A stretch of 35,645 nucleotides of DNA, taken from the NCBI GenBank assembly GCA_030653985.1, contig JAURYJ010000029.1:1-35645 (forward strand), read 5' to 3'. This document shows, in pieces, positions 15,020 through 24,660 of the stretch. This DNA comes from Methylobacter sp. (GTDB lineage: Bacteria; Pseudomonadota; Gammaproteobacteria; Methylococcales; Methylomonadaceae). A program made the position numbers and the translations under genes. Within the stretch, counting starts at the first letter, position 1; every line of letters begins with the position of its first letter. The notes beneath the pieces were generated by a model. The model had not been told where the DNA came from, made no database searches, and saw only the letters and a program-made list of their open reading frames with translations.

Positions 15020-16249
15020 GTGCTAAACATCATCTGGATAAGCTTTTTTCTGGCCGCTTTTTGCACTGCACTGTTCAAATTGATTTTCTTGGGCGATCAA
15101 CAGGTTTTTGCGCAAATCATGGCGGCCATGTTTGCGTTATCGAAATCGGCTTTTGAAATAGCCTTAGGTCTGACTGGCGTACTGACCTTATGGCTGGGCA
15201 TCATGCGCATCGGCGAAAAAAGTGGCTTTATCCACTTATTAACCCAAGGTCTGACGCCGTTATTCAGCCGGTTAATGCCCGATGTGCCCAAAGGCCATCC
15301 GGCTTTGGGCGCCATCGTGATGAATATTTCCGCCAATGCGCTGGGCCTGGACAATGCGGCAACGCCGTTGGGCATTAAAGCGATGCAGGAATTGCAATCC
15401 CTTAACCCCAATCCTGAAACCGCCAGCAACGCACAAATCCTGTTTCTGGTACTTAACACCTCCAGCGTTACGCTGTTTCCGGTGACGATATTCACCTACC
15501 GCGCGCAACTCGGGGCGGTCAACCCTACCGACGTCTTCATTCCGATTTTGATTGCCACGTATATGTCCACGCTGGCTGGTTTGCTTGCGGTCGCCTTCGT
15601 GCAAAAAATCAATCTGCTGGATAAGGTTGTCCTGGCCTATCTGGGCGGCTTTACGCTGGTCGTCGGCGGCATACTGGCGTATTTTTCAAGCCTGCCGCAG
15701 CAGCAGATGCTTGAGCAATCCGCAATGATCAGCAATTTCATCCTGTTTTCTCTGGTCATTACCTTTATTCTCGGCGCGATCAACAAGGAGATTAACGCTT
15801 ATGACGCGTTCATTGAAGGCGCCAAGGAAGGTTTTCATACTGCCACCACCATCATTCCTTACCTGGTCGCGATGCTGGTTGCGATCGGCGTGTTCAGAGC
15901 TAGCGGCGCGCTGGATTTGCTGGCCGATTTAGCGCGGATTATCGTGCATTACTTCATGCTCGACGACCGCTTTGTCGATGCGCTGCCCACCGCATTGATC
16001 AAACCGTTCAGCGGCAGCGGGGCCAGGGCGATGATGATCGATACCATGAAGACTATGGGTGCGGATTCGTTTGCTGGACGCTTGTCATCGATCGTGCAAG
16101 GCAGCACCGAAACTACCTTTTATGTCCTGGCGATTTACTTTGGTTCGGTCGGCATCAAACATATCCGCCATGCGGCCGCGTGTGGGATAATAGCCGATTT
16201 TGCGGGCATTGTTGCGTCCATTTTTATTGCATACTGGTTCTTTGGATAA
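15020..16249 (+). CDS. SpmA/SpmB-like nucleoside-recognition (Gate) domain membrane protein
   Basis: A 409-residue inner-membrane protein combining two Gate/nucleoside-recognition halves, like Bacillus SpmA and SpmB fused in one chain. The first half includes LTLWLGIMRIGEKSGFI and NISANALGLDNAATPLGIKAMQ, typical of SpmA; the second has EGAKEGFHTATTIIPYLVAML and FSGSGARAMMIDTMKTMG, then VQGSTETTFYVLAIYFGSVG, typical of SpmB. The family is widespread in Gram-negative bacteria that do not sporulate; the transported substrate is not known. The gene starts at GTG 15020 and its TAA touches the mtaB ATG directly, so the two are probably co-transcribed. Confidence 0.85.
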   Translation: MLNIIWISFFLAAFCTALFKLIFLGDQQVFAQIMAAMFALSKSAFEIALGLTGVLTLWLGIMRIGEKSGFIHLLTQGLTPLFSRLMPDVPKGHPALGAIVMNISANALGLDNAATPLGIKAMQELQSLNPNPETASNAQILFLVLNTSSVTLFPVTIFTYRAQLGAVNPTDVFIPILIATYMSTLAGLLAVAFVQKINLLDKVVLAYLGGFTLVVGGILAYFSSLPQQQMLEQSAMISNFILFSLVITFILGAINKEINAYDAFIEGAKEGFHTATTIIPYLVAMLVAIGVFRASGALDLLADLARIIVHYFMLDDRFVDALPTALIKPFSGSGARAMMIDTMKTMGADSFAGRLSSIVQGSTETTFYVLAIYFGSVGIKHIRHAAACGIIADFAGIVASIFIAYWFFG

Positions 16250-17542
16250 ATGTTAATACACCTTAAAACACTCGGCTGTCGCCTTAATGAAGCGGAGCTG
16301 GAAACCTGGGCTCAGGCTTTTCAAAAATCCGGCCATCAAATCACCAGGCAAGCTGAAGCGGCCCATGTTATCGTGCTTAATTCCTGCGCGGTAACCCAAG
16401 ATGCTGCCAGAAAATCGCGCCAGTTGATACGGCGCACTCATCGCGATAACCCGCAAGCCAAGCTCGTAGTCAGCGGCTGTTATGCCACCTTGAATGAAGA
16501 TGAAGCCGCGTCTTTATTGGGTGTTGATCTGGTGGTCAGCAACAAGGATAAAGATCAATTGGTCGAAAAAACCCTGGCCGAATTGAACATGGACAGCATG
16601 CCGACTTTATCCACCGAACCAGGAGAAATATCGCTGTTCACGCGAGGCAGGCAACGTGCTTTCGTTAAAGTGCAGGACGGTTGCCGCTATCGCTGCACCT
16701 TTTGCATCGTCACCGTGGCGCGTGGCGAAGAAAACAGTCGTCCGGTGCAGGCGGTCATCGACGAAATCAATGCTCTGCATAAACAAGGCATCACCGAAGT
16801 CATTTTAACCGGCGTACATTTGGGCGGTTATGGCAGTGACTTGGGTAATAATCTATCTGCTTTGATCCAAGCGATTTTGGCGCAAACTGACATTCCTAGA
16901 CTGAGATTAGGTTCGCTGGAACCGTGGGAATTGCCGGGCGATTTTTTCGAGCTGTTTAGCAATCCGCGCCTGATGCCGCATTTGCATCTGCCTTTGCAAA
17001 GCGGCTCCGACACCGTGCTGCGCCGTATGGCAAGGCGTTGTAAAACCGAGGAGTTTGCGGCTATTGTCAATCAGCTGCGAGCGCAAATCCCCAACTTTAA
17101 TGTCACCACCGATATTATCGTCGGCTTCCCCGGCGAAACCGAACAGGAATGGCGTGACAGTTTTGACTTTATCAAACAGACCGGTTTCGGCCATATTCAT
17201 ATCTTCACCTATTCCAGTCGGGCGGGCACCAAAGCCGCCGGCTTGCCGGATCAGCTGAGCAATGACATCAAAAAACAGCGCAGCAGGCAGTTGCATGAAC
17301 TGGCTGACGACATGAAGCAGACGTTTTTTGCCAATAATATAGGTCTTGAATTTCCGGTGTTATGGGAAGGCTACCGCGAAGCTTTGGATGATGGCAAGCA
17401 ACGGGTTTTCGGTTATACGCCGAATTATCTTCGGGTTGCTTGTGTGATTGATGGCGACGTGTCGGTTGAAAATAGGACGCTTAATTGCGTAGTAACGGCA
17501 GTGGGTGAGAGCAGTGTTTGTGGGGAGCTGATATTAACATGA
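16250..17542 (+). CDS. mtaB: MtaB, tRNA t6A37 methylthiotransferase
   Basis: A 430-residue radical-SAM methylthiotransferase of the MiaB/RimO family. The N-terminal UPF0004 domain has the three cluster cysteines Cys10, Cys46 and Cys77. The radical-SAM motif is CRYRCTFC (Cys145, 149, 152). A short TRAM-like C-terminal domain (about 365-428) binds tRNA. LGCRLNEAE at the N-terminus is characteristic of MtaB rather than MiaB. It converts t6A37 to ms2t6A37 in ANN-decoding tRNAs. Its ATG immediately follows the preceding stop, and its own stop overlaps apbE. Confidence 0.9.
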   Translation: MLIHLKTLGCRLNEAELETWAQAFQKSGHQITRQAEAAHVIVLNSCAVTQDAARKSRQLIRRTHRDNPQAKLVVSGCYATLNEDEAASLLGVDLVVSNKDKDQLVEKTLAELNMDSMPTLSTEPGEISLFTRGRQRAFVKVQDGCRYRCTFCIVTVARGEENSRPVQAVIDEINALHKQGITEVILTGVHLGGYGSDLGNNLSALIQAILAQTDIPRLRLGSLEPWELPGDFFELFSNPRLMPHLHLPLQSGSDTVLRRMARRCKTEEFAAIVNQLRAQIPNFNVTTDIIVGFPGETEQEWRDSFDFIKQTGFGHIHIFTYSSRAGTKAAGLPDQLSNDIKKQRSRQLHELADDMKQTFFANNIGLEFPVLWEGYREALDDGKQRVFGYTPNYLRVACVIDGDVSVENRTLNCVVTAVGESSVCGELILT

Positions 17543-18594
17543 TATTATCGAATTATAGACCAGGTCATCGCCTGCAACGTCTGATTTTAGCTCCCGTTTT
17601 TGGCCTGTTTTTAGGCGTGCTGACAGCCTGCTCGGAACCTGTTGTTGAAAAACTTGAGGGCCCAACTCAGGGCACAACCTACCATATCAGCTACTGGTCC
17701 GAAGCCGCTGTGGACGCTAAAGACATTAAGGACCGTATCGAAAACGAATTAGCGGACATCGATAAACTGCTGTCCGATTATCGCCCCGATTCGACCATAG
17801 AAATCTTCAACAACACCGAAAAAACTGATAGCCAGGAAGTCGGCGCTGACATCGTGGCGCTGGTTAAGGTCGCAAAAACCGTGCATCAGGCCGGTCAGGG
17901 TTGCTATGATTTAACCATTAAACCCTTGTTCGATTTATGGGGCTTTCAGGGTGATACGCCAACAGTTCCCCAAGATTCAGCCATTGTGACCACGCTGAAA
18001 CAAATCGGCATGGACAAGCTGGAAGTGGTCGATGAAACCCATCTGCGTAAAAAACAGGCCGACCTCAAGCTTGCTTTATCGTCCATTTCCCAAGGCTATA
18101 GCGTGGAACGGCTTAGCCAGGTTCTGGAGCAAAAAGGCATCGTTCATTATCTGGTTGAGATTGGCGGCGAATTGAAGACTAACGGCTACAAACCGGATCT
18201 CCAACCTTGGCGTATCGCTCTGGAAAGACCGCTGCCGGAAGAACGCGTTATGCATAAAGTCATTACCATGCCCAAGGACGCGCCAGTCGCGGTGATGACA
18301 TCCGGTACTTACCGGCATTATTTCGATGACCATGGGCAGCGTTATAGTCATGTCCTTGATGCCCGTAATGGTAGGCCGGTTATCCATAATCTGGTTTCCG
18401 TTACTGTTTTATTAGATGATCCGATACAGGCTGATGCTTGGTCTACTATGTTGCTGTGTTTGGGGCAGAAAGAGGGCATGCTGGCGGCGAATACAGCAAA
18501 AATCCCCGCCCTTTTCATCCAACTGCAAGGCGATGAATTGACCGAATCCCGAAGTAATGCGTTGAATACTTTGAGCAATCTCGCCATACAATAA
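17539..18594 (+). CDS. apbE: ApbE, FAD:protein FMN transferase lipoprotein
   Basis: A 351-residue ApbE-family flavin transferase. A basic N-terminus and hydrophobic segment end in a lipobox (LGVLTAC, lipidated Cys31), so it is anchored on the periplasmic side. Family features are GTTYHISYW, LFDLWGF, SSISQGYSVERL, LVEIGGELKTNG, and near the C-terminus TSGTYRHYF followed by HVLDARNGRPV. It covalently attaches FMN to Thr or Ser of proteins such as NqrB/C or RnfG/D using FAD. ATG 17539 forms an ATGA overlap with mtaB and has GGGGAG upstream; a GTG at 17518 is possible but would add residues before the signal. Confidence 0.93.
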   Translation: MILSNYRPGHRLQRLILAPVFGLFLGVLTACSEPVVEKLEGPTQGTTYHISYWSEAAVDAKDIKDRIENELADIDKLLSDYRPDSTIEIFNNTEKTDSQEVGADIVALVKVAKTVHQAGQGCYDLTIKPLFDLWGFQGDTPTVPQDSAIVTTLKQIGMDKLEVVDETHLRKKQADLKLALSSISQGYSVERLSQVLEQKGIVHYLVEIGGELKTNGYKPDLQPWRIALERPLPEERVMHKVITMPKDAPVAVMTSGTYRHYFDDHGQRYSHVLDARNGRPVIHNLVSVTVLLDDPIQADAWSTMLLCLGQKEGMLAANTAKIPALFIQLQGDELTESRSNALNTLSNLAIQ

Positions 18595-18611
18595 TATCCG
18601 AATCCTAAGTT

Positions 18612-21257
18612 ATGTCATTTAAAACTCGTAGTCATGCTATTTTCTCCCATTTGGCAAACCTGACGCTAGGTCATCCGATTGCAGTGTTGTCGATAGTGGT
18701 TATACTCAGTATTTTTGCTTTGCAATATACCGTCGGTCATTTAAGCATTAATACCGATACCGAAGAACTGATAGCGCCCGATGCGCCTTTTCAGCAAAAC
18801 CGACGCAATTATGAAAAAGCCTTTTCACAGGATATGCACACGCTGTTGTTGGTGGTTGAATCGGCTACGCCGGAATTGACCAAAGCGGCGACTAAAAGAT
18901 TGCAGCGCCTACTCAGTGCCAATAAACATGATTTTGACTCGGCTTATATTCCCAATGATAACGCTTTTTTTCGTCAGAACGGCCTGCTTTATCTCGATAC
19001 TGACGAGTTGCAAACCTTATCCACTAACTTGTCGCTGGCTCAACCTTTTATCGGCAGAATTGCTCAGCAACCTAATCTGACCGGATTCTTTTCAATCTTT
19101 GAAGACGCACTGACATCTACAGATCAGACCCAGGTCGTACCTATCGATTTAACCTCGCTGATTAACAAGGTTGCGCAGGCTTTACATAAAACAGTCAATG
19201 GCGAAAACGCGTTGCTGTCCTGGGAGTCGTTAATTAGCGACAAGAAAGCCCATTCTGGTAACGGCTTTATTGTTGTCTTGCCCAAGTTCGATTACTCCAA
19301 AATTCGTCCTGCCGAAACTGCAATTGAGTCTGTTCGCAAAGCTGTTTCCCAGATTCAGGACCCCAATCTACCTAGCGTTACCGTTTGGGTTACCGGCGAA
19401 GTCGGCCTTGAAGATGATGAATTAGCAGGCATGAGTACTGGCACTTTTACCGCCAGTATTTTTTCTATTGTGTTGGTATTATTTATTTTATTGATTGCCT
19501 ACCGTTCCATTTTGCTGACGATAGCCACGTTGATGACGCTAGCTTTAGGCATGCTTTTTTGCGGGGCGTTCGCAGCTTTTGCGGTAAAAGAATTGAATCT
19601 GATTTCAGTGGCTTTTGCCGTATCCAATATCGGCTTAGGTGTTGAATATGCCATCCATTTTTGTTTGCGCTATCGGGATAACATGGCCCATCATGTGCAC
19701 AAGGAGCTGGCGCTACGCAGCACTTTAAGGAGTACAGCCCCTTCGCTATTATTATGTGCAGGCACCACATCCATCGGACTTTATGCTTTTATACCGACCG
19801 ATTACAAAGGTGTATCCGAACTCGGTTTGTTGGCAGGTACCAGTCTGTTCATCTGCTTGTTAATTACCTTGATTGTGTTGCCGGCGCTGTTGAAAATCCT
19901 CCCGGCTCCGGCAAAGTTCGAGAAGTCCGAAGAAGGGCAGAATAGCCTGGCAAAACTGTCAGAAAAACTGGCGACGTTACCACTGCATTATGCCAAGCAG
20001 ATTTCCATCGCAACTTTTGTTATCGCTGTTATCTCTATCGTGTTGACCCTGAATGTGGAGACTGATTTCAATCCGATTAACCTGCGCGACCCGAATACCG
20101 AATCGGTCATCGCGTTTAAAAATTTGATGAAAGACAAGGAAACCACGCCGATGACCTTGACCGTTCTGGCCAAGGATGAAAGCAGTGCCAAAGCCCTGCA
20201 ACAAAAGCTTTCGACCTTAAATTCAGTTGATAAAACCATCAGTCTGTTCGATTTTAAACCCGCCGACCAGGACGAAAAACTAGCCTTGATTGACGAAATG
20301 GCGCTGATGCTTGGCACACAGACGCAAAGTTTCCCCGCGTTAAAAGCCGATATCGATCCGATTCCCGGCATTAACCGTCTGATAAAGACTATCGGCACCC
20401 TCTTGCCTGAAAAAACCGATGCCGATGAACGTGTCGGATTAATTAATTTTAAACAAGAATTGCAGGATATTTTGATCGAGCTTGATGCGCGGCAACAACC
20501 TGACCGACGCTTGTTCATCGAAAAAATTCAGACCACGTTGCTCGGCACGCTGCCGAACGTGATGAATGAACTGTCGGACAGTTTCAATGCCAGAGAAGTT
20601 ACCTTGGTTGATCTGCCTGCCGATATCAAAGACAAATGGCTGAGCAAGGATGGTTGGTACCGCATTCAGATATTGCCTAAAAAAGACCTGAACGATTTAG
20701 CGAGTCTGGAAGAGTTTATTACCGAAGTGCAGTCGATCGCGCCTGAAACAACTGATTTACCGGTTATGTACTGGGAATCAATGAAAGAGGTCATCGCGGC
20801 TTTTCAGCAAGCCATTGTGATCGCCCTGATTACTATCGCGCTGCTGTTGTTTGCCATGCGCCGCAATATTATGGATACCTTGCTGGTTATGACCCCGCTG
20901 ATACTGGCCGGATTGTTTACGATGGCAAGCGCGGTACTCACCCACACCCCGATTAATTTTGCCAACATCATCGCCTTGCCGTTGTTACTCGGACTGGGCG
21001 TGGATAACGGCATTCACATGGTCGAGAAGCTGCACCATTCGCTATCCGAGGAGCAGAACATTTATCAATCCAGCACCGCCAGAGCCATGTTTTATGGAGC
21101 ACTGACGACCGCATCCAGCTTCGCCGGATTGGCCTTTTCGCCGCATCAGGGTATCGCCAGCATGGGCTTGATCATTACCATCGGTATATTCTGGATCATG
21201 GTCAGTACCTTTATTATCCTGCCTGCGCTGAGCAAATTGGTGTTGAAGGCGGCGTAA
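18612..21257 (+). CDS. hpnN: HpnN-like RND/MMPL transporter (hopanoid transport)
   Basis: An 881-residue RND-superfamily protein with two repeats of one membrane helix, a large periplasmic loop and five helices: helices near 21-42, about 280-430, near 463-485, and about 735-880. The sequence after the first helix (LSINTDTEELIAPDAPFQQNRRNYEKAF) and FFRQNGLLYLDTDEL match the hopanoid-biosynthesis-associated HpnN family, which moves hopanoids to the outer membrane. Methylococcales make hopanoids, so this fits, but no other hpn gene lies nearby. It starts 17 bases after apbE on the same strand and ends at a strong palindrome. The alternative is a generic MMPL exporter. Confidence 0.78.
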   Translation: MSFKTRSHAIFSHLANLTLGHPIAVLSIVVILSIFALQYTVGHLSINTDTEELIAPDAPFQQNRRNYEKAFSQDMHTLLLVVESATPELTKAATKRLQRLLSANKHDFDSAYIPNDNAFFRQNGLLYLDTDELQTLSTNLSLAQPFIGRIAQQPNLTGFFSIFEDALTSTDQTQVVPIDLTSLINKVAQALHKTVNGENALLSWESLISDKKAHSGNGFIVVLPKFDYSKIRPAETAIESVRKAVSQIQDPNLPSVTVWVTGEVGLEDDELAGMSTGTFTASIFSIVLVLFILLIAYRSILLTIATLMTLALGMLFCGAFAAFAVKELNLISVAFAVSNIGLGVEYAIHFCLRYRDNMAHHVHKELALRSTLRSTAPSLLLCAGTTSIGLYAFIPTDYKGVSELGLLAGTSLFICLLITLIVLPALLKILPAPAKFEKSEEGQNSLAKLSEKLATLPLHYAKQISIATFVIAVISIVLTLNVETDFNPINLRDPNTESVIAFKNLMKDKETTPMTLTVLAKDESSAKALQQKLSTLNSVDKTISLFDFKPADQDEKLALIDEMALMLGTQTQSFPALKADIDPIPGINRLIKTIGTLLPEKTDADERVGLINFKQELQDILIELDARQQPDRRLFIEKIQTTLLGTLPNVMNELSDSFNAREVTLVDLPADIKDKWLSKDGWYRIQILPKKDLNDLASLEEFITEVQSIAPETTDLPVMYWESMKEVIAAFQQAIVIALITIALLLFAMRRNIMDTLLVMTPLILAGLFTMASAVLTHTPINFANIIALPLLLGLGVDNGIHMVEKLHHSLSEEQNIYQSSTARAMFYGALTTASSFAGLAFSPHQGIASMGLIITIGIFWIMVSTFIILPALSKLVLKAA

Positions 21258-21271
21258 TTATATTAACTCCT

Positions 21272-21322
21272 CTGTAGGAGCGGCTTTAGCCGCGATTATC
21301 GCGGCTAAAGCCGCTCCTACAG
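21272..21322. repeat. Perfect 25-bp REP-like hairpin between hpnN and the YcgN-like gene
   Basis: Two 25-base arms (21272-21296 and 21298-21322) are exact inverse copies around one central base. The sequence CTGTAGGAGCGGCTTTAGCC is a common gammaproteobacterial extragenic palindrome. It sits between convergent genes and could act as a transcription barrier in both directions, though T-tracts are lacking. Confidence 0.85.
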
Positions 21323-21323
21323 A

Positions 21324-21752
21324 TTATTCCAGCCATTCAATAATGTGGTCTTCCAAATCATCGATTTCGGATTCCTTCATCGCATAGCTGCTGATTGAAA
21401 CACCGGCGTCCTGAACGCTTTCCGGGCTTCCTGATAGCAGCGGATGCCAATCGGGAAGTTCTTCACCATCGCTTAATAAGCGATAAGCACAGGTTGCCGG
21501 TAACCAGTTGTATTCGGCAAAGTCGTGTTGTTTTAAGTCCAGGCATTCGGGAACTAATTGGGTGCGTTCGCTATAACGGGTGCAGCGGCAGGTATCCAGG
21601 TCAATCAGATTGCAGACGACACTGGTAAAGTAGATGTCGCCGGTGTCTTCGTCTTCGAGTTTGTGCAGGCAGCATTTGCCGCAGTTATCACATAACGACT
21701 CCCATTCTTCGGTGGTCATTTCGGATAATTTCTTGGTTTCCCAAAAGTTCAT
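21324..21752 (-). CDS. YcgN-like (UPF0260) cysteine-cluster protein
   Basis: A 142-residue protein of the YkgJ/YcgN cysteine-cluster family: WESLCDNCGKCCLHKLEDEDTG near the N-terminus (three closely spaced cysteines), then CNLIDLDTCRCTRY and PECLDL, and a conserved LPATCAYRLL followed by WHPLLSG. The cysteines probably bind a metal or iron-sulfur cluster; the function is unknown. The family is conserved in gammaproteobacteria. The ATG at 21752 has AGGAA upstream. It follows the PHP-domain gene by 100 bases on the same strand and may share its transcript. Confidence 0.85.
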   Translation of the reverse strand: MNFWETKKLSEMTTEEWESLCDNCGKCCLHKLEDEDTGDIYFTSVVCNLIDLDTCRCTRYSERTQLVPECLDLKQHDFAEYNWLPATCAYRLLSDGEELPDWHPLLSGSPESVQDAGVSISSYAMKESEIDDLEDHIIEWLE

Positions 21753-21852
21753 TAGGCTGGTTCCTATTATCAGTTTATGGAGGGGTATCCGGGCTCAAAG
21801 CTTTTCTGGAGTGCAGGTTTCGCCTGTTATGCGGCCAAATAAGGCATTCAGT

Positions 21853-22704
21853 TCAATGTATGTCTTGTGGGTTAGCAAGCAGTTCCCATACCGGTTTTAT
21901 ATGTTCAGGTAACGGTGCAATGCGCCCTAATTCTATCCAGGGGTTGGCGGGATTATGAAAATCGGAACCAACGGAACCGGCCAACTCAAAGCGTGTTGCG
22001 TAAGCGGCCACTATTTTTATTTCATCAGCATTATACCTGCCGGTAACGACCTCAATACCGAGTCCGCCGACTTCCTTGAATGCGGCTAATAGGCGTTTCA
22101 TCCAACTGGCGGTCAGTTTATAGCGTAAAGGATGCGCCAATACCGCTACGCCACCGGACCCGGTAATCCAGTCTACCGCCAGTTCCAGGTCAGACCAGGT
22201 CGTCGGTACAAAAGCGGCTTTTCCTGCGCCTAGATAGCGGTCGAAAGCTTCCTGTTGGGTAGATACATGGAACTGCGACAGCAGAAAGTCGGCGAAATGG
22301 CTGCGGGTAATCATGCCGTCGCCAGCCGCTTTTTTAACGGCTTCCAGCGCGCCGGGTATGCGTTTTTTCTCCAACTTAGCAGCGATTTTTTCGGCGCGTT
22401 CGGTGCGCATGATTTGCAGATTGAGCGTGGCCTCGCGCAACGGCGGATAGTCGGGATCAATACCCAGTCCGACAATGTGAAAACATTTATTCTGCCAACT
22501 AGCTGATAGCTCTATGCCGGGTATTAAGTGAATGCCTGTCTCGATCGCGGCAGTCTGGGCCTCCGCGATGCCTGCTACGGTATCGTGATCGGTTAAAGCC
22601 AGCGAGGTAACGCCGTGTTCATGCGCCCGTTGCACTAATGCGGTGGGCGATAATGCGCCGTCTGAAGCGGTCGAGTGGCAATGTAGGTCGTATTTTTCAG
22701 ACAT
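21853..22704 (-). CDS. rnm: PHP-domain phosphatase/exonuclease (RNase AM, YciV family)
   Basis: A 283-residue PHP-domain protein. The metal-binding N-terminus YDLHCHSTASDG is followed by SLALTDHDTVAG, then IELSASW, a central helical insertion (about 85-150), AVLAHPLRY and VGSDFHNPANPW, giving the usual His/Asp/Glu set for a trinuclear metal site. The YciV/TrpH family hydrolyses 3',5'-nucleoside bisphosphates and acts as a 5'-3' exonuclease on short RNA and on rRNA precursors. Length and motif order match. It starts 83 bases after the ABC-transporter stop on the same strand. Confidence 0.87.
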   Translation of the reverse strand: MSEKYDLHCHSTASDGALSPTALVQRAHEHGVTSLALTDHDTVAGIAEAQTAAIETGIHLIPGIELSASWQNKCFHIVGLGIDPDYPPLREATLNLQIMRTERAEKIAAKLEKKRIPGALEAVKKAAGDGMITRSHFADFLLSQFHVSTQQEAFDRYLGAGKAAFVPTTWSDLELAVDWITGSGGVAVLAHPLRYKLTASWMKRLLAAFKEVGGLGIEVVTGRYNADEIKIVAAYATRFELAGSVGSDFHNPANPWIELGRIAPLPEHIKPVWELLANPQDIH

Positions 22705-22787
22705 GGATTTTTTTAGGTTAAAGATAATTAAGGTGAAAGATGATCATGTGGAGGGCTGTTTTTTTCGCTCTTCACCTTGAACCTGCC

Positions 22788-24578
22788 TCACTGATACTCG
22801 CCATAAAGTTTTGCATAAAGGCCATTTTGGCTGAGCAAGGTTTCATGTCGCCCATGTTCGCAGATTTTACCTTGTTCAAAAACATAAACATGGTCAGCCT
22901 GCTTAACGGCGCTCAGGCGATGGGCAATAATGATGGTGGTGCGGCCGGTTAAAAATTTTGCCAGCGCCTGATGTAATTTGTGTTCTGTTTCGCTGTCCAG
23001 CGCCGAGGTGGCTTCATCCAGTATCACCACTTTGGGGTCGGCGACGATCATTCTGGCAATAGCCACGCGTTGCCGTTGGCCGCCGGAAAGCCGCATGCCC
23101 AGTCGTCCGATGATGGTGTCCAGTCCTTGAGGCAGATCGTCTACGACGTCTTTTAATTGCGCGATAGCCAGTGCATTCCATAAGGCGGCGTCTGTCGCCG
23201 GTTTACCCATCGTCAGGTTGGCACGAATGCTGTCGTTAAACAGCACCGGGTGCTGTAGCACGGTGACCACATTTTCTCTGACCACTTCCAGACCAATCCG
23301 GTCGATGGCGACTTCATCGTAATAAATCTGACCCTGCTCGGGCGGGTACAGACCGATCAGAGTTTGAATCAAGGTTGATTTGCCGCCGCCGCTGGCTCCG
23401 ACCAACGCCACTTTGTCACCGGCTTTGATTTTCAGTTGAATACCGTCGAGTATTTTTTCTTCGCTGTAACTAAAGTGCAGGTTTTCTACGCGCAGAGACA
23501 CGGTTTTCTTGTTTAAAAACGGATTTTCAAGGTGAGGGTAATGCGGTTCCTGTTTCAGCGCGTTAAGCCGGTTGATGCGAATTAAGGCGGCTTTGGCGGC
23601 ATAAAATGCATATTGGATGCTGAGGATTTCCTGCACCGGCGCCATCATGAACCAGAGATAACCGAACACCGCCAGCATTTGGCCGATGCTGAGATCGGAA
23701 TAAAACACCATTAGCATCGCAGAGGCGCGGAAGATGTCGAAGCCGAACAGGAATACCAGAAAACTCAGGCGCGATGCGGCATCGCTTTTCCAGGCAAAAG
23801 CGGTGGAAAAATCCTTAACGGATCGGGCCGATTCGATCAGCTGCTGACAATAATGTTTCTCGCGGTTGCTGGCGCGTATTTGGTGGATGGCTTCCAGGGT
23901 TTCGGTCAAAGATTGCTGAAAAATTTCAAAAGCGGAGTTTTCCTTTGATTTAAGGTCTTTAACGCGAGAGCCGATAATACGGGTGAAATAAATGACTACC
24001 GGATTTAGCAGCAGGATAAATAAACCCAGTTGCCAATGCATCCATAATAAAATGACGGCTGTTCCAATAATGGTCAGTCCGGCAACCAGCAGTTTACTGA
24101 CGGTGGTGCCGATAAAGGTGTCGAGGGTATCCAGGTCTTTGACCAGATAGGTGGCTACGGTGCCGGTGCCCAGGCTTTCGTATTCGGACATCGAAATGTT
24201 TTGCAAATGCCCGATCAGGTCGGTACGGATGCGAAACACAATGTCCTTGGCAATACAGGAAAATTGCCGTGATTGAATGATGTTGAAAGTAATCGCAATA
24301 ATGCGCAGCACGACGCTGATCAGCAAAACAACACCGATATACAGAATGGGGCTTTGCCAACCTATAGGAAACAGCAGGTTAACGGTTTTAGTGATAATGC
24401 CAGGTTGGTGCAATAGGACTTCATCGACCAGTAGCGGCATCAGTAACGGCACTGGAACGCTGGCAATGGTGGCCAAAATGGCGATAAAATGGGAACCAAT
24501 CAGTTCTTTTTTGTGTTCTAAAGCAATTTGGTAGATAGTGTTCCAGTTGTAAGATTTTGTCGCCTGTTTTAATTGCAC
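22788..24578 (-). CDS. ABC exporter, fused membrane and ATPase domains (MsbA/MDR-like)
   Basis: A 596-residue half-transporter. The membrane domain (about 25-320) has six predicted helices (near 28-50, 77-101, 160-178, 180-198, 272-292 and 296-315). The ATPase domain shows Walker A GASGGGKST (394-402), Q-loop LQH (441-443), signature LSGGQ (497-501), Walker B VVILDE (517-522, catalytic Glu522) and switch His553. Such proteins export lipids, drugs or peptides as dimers; the substrate is not evident. It is divergent from slt, sharing the 82-base gap 24579-24660 as promoter region, and is probably followed by the PHP and YcgN-like genes in one transcript. Confidence 0.9.
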   Translation of the reverse strand: MQLKQATKSYNWNTIYQIALEHKKELIGSHFIAILATIASVPVPLLMPLLVDEVLLHQPGIITKTVNLLFPIGWQSPILYIGVVLLISVVLRIIAITFNIIQSRQFSCIAKDIVFRIRTDLIGHLQNISMSEYESLGTGTVATYLVKDLDTLDTFIGTTVSKLLVAGLTIIGTAVILLWMHWQLGLFILLLNPVVIYFTRIIGSRVKDLKSKENSAFEIFQQSLTETLEAIHQIRASNREKHYCQQLIESARSVKDFSTAFAWKSDAASRLSFLVFLFGFDIFRASAMLMVFYSDLSIGQMLAVFGYLWFMMAPVQEILSIQYAFYAAKAALIRINRLNALKQEPHYPHLENPFLNKKTVSLRVENLHFSYSEEKILDGIQLKIKAGDKVALVGASGGGKSTLIQTLIGLYPPEQGQIYYDEVAIDRIGLEVVRENVVTVLQHPVLFNDSIRANLTMGKPATDAALWNALAIAQLKDVVDDLPQGLDTIIGRLGMRLSGGQRQRVAIARMIVADPKVVILDEATSALDSETEHKLHQALAKFLTGRTTIIIAHRLSAVKQADHVYVFEQGKICEHGRHETLLSQNGLYAKLYGEYQ

Positions 24579-24660
24579 GGGATTTAATAGGGCTGTTTGT
24601 GAGCGCTTGATTATAGCTGTCTGAAACCCTCTTTAGGAATATATTTACTGTGAGTGAAGT

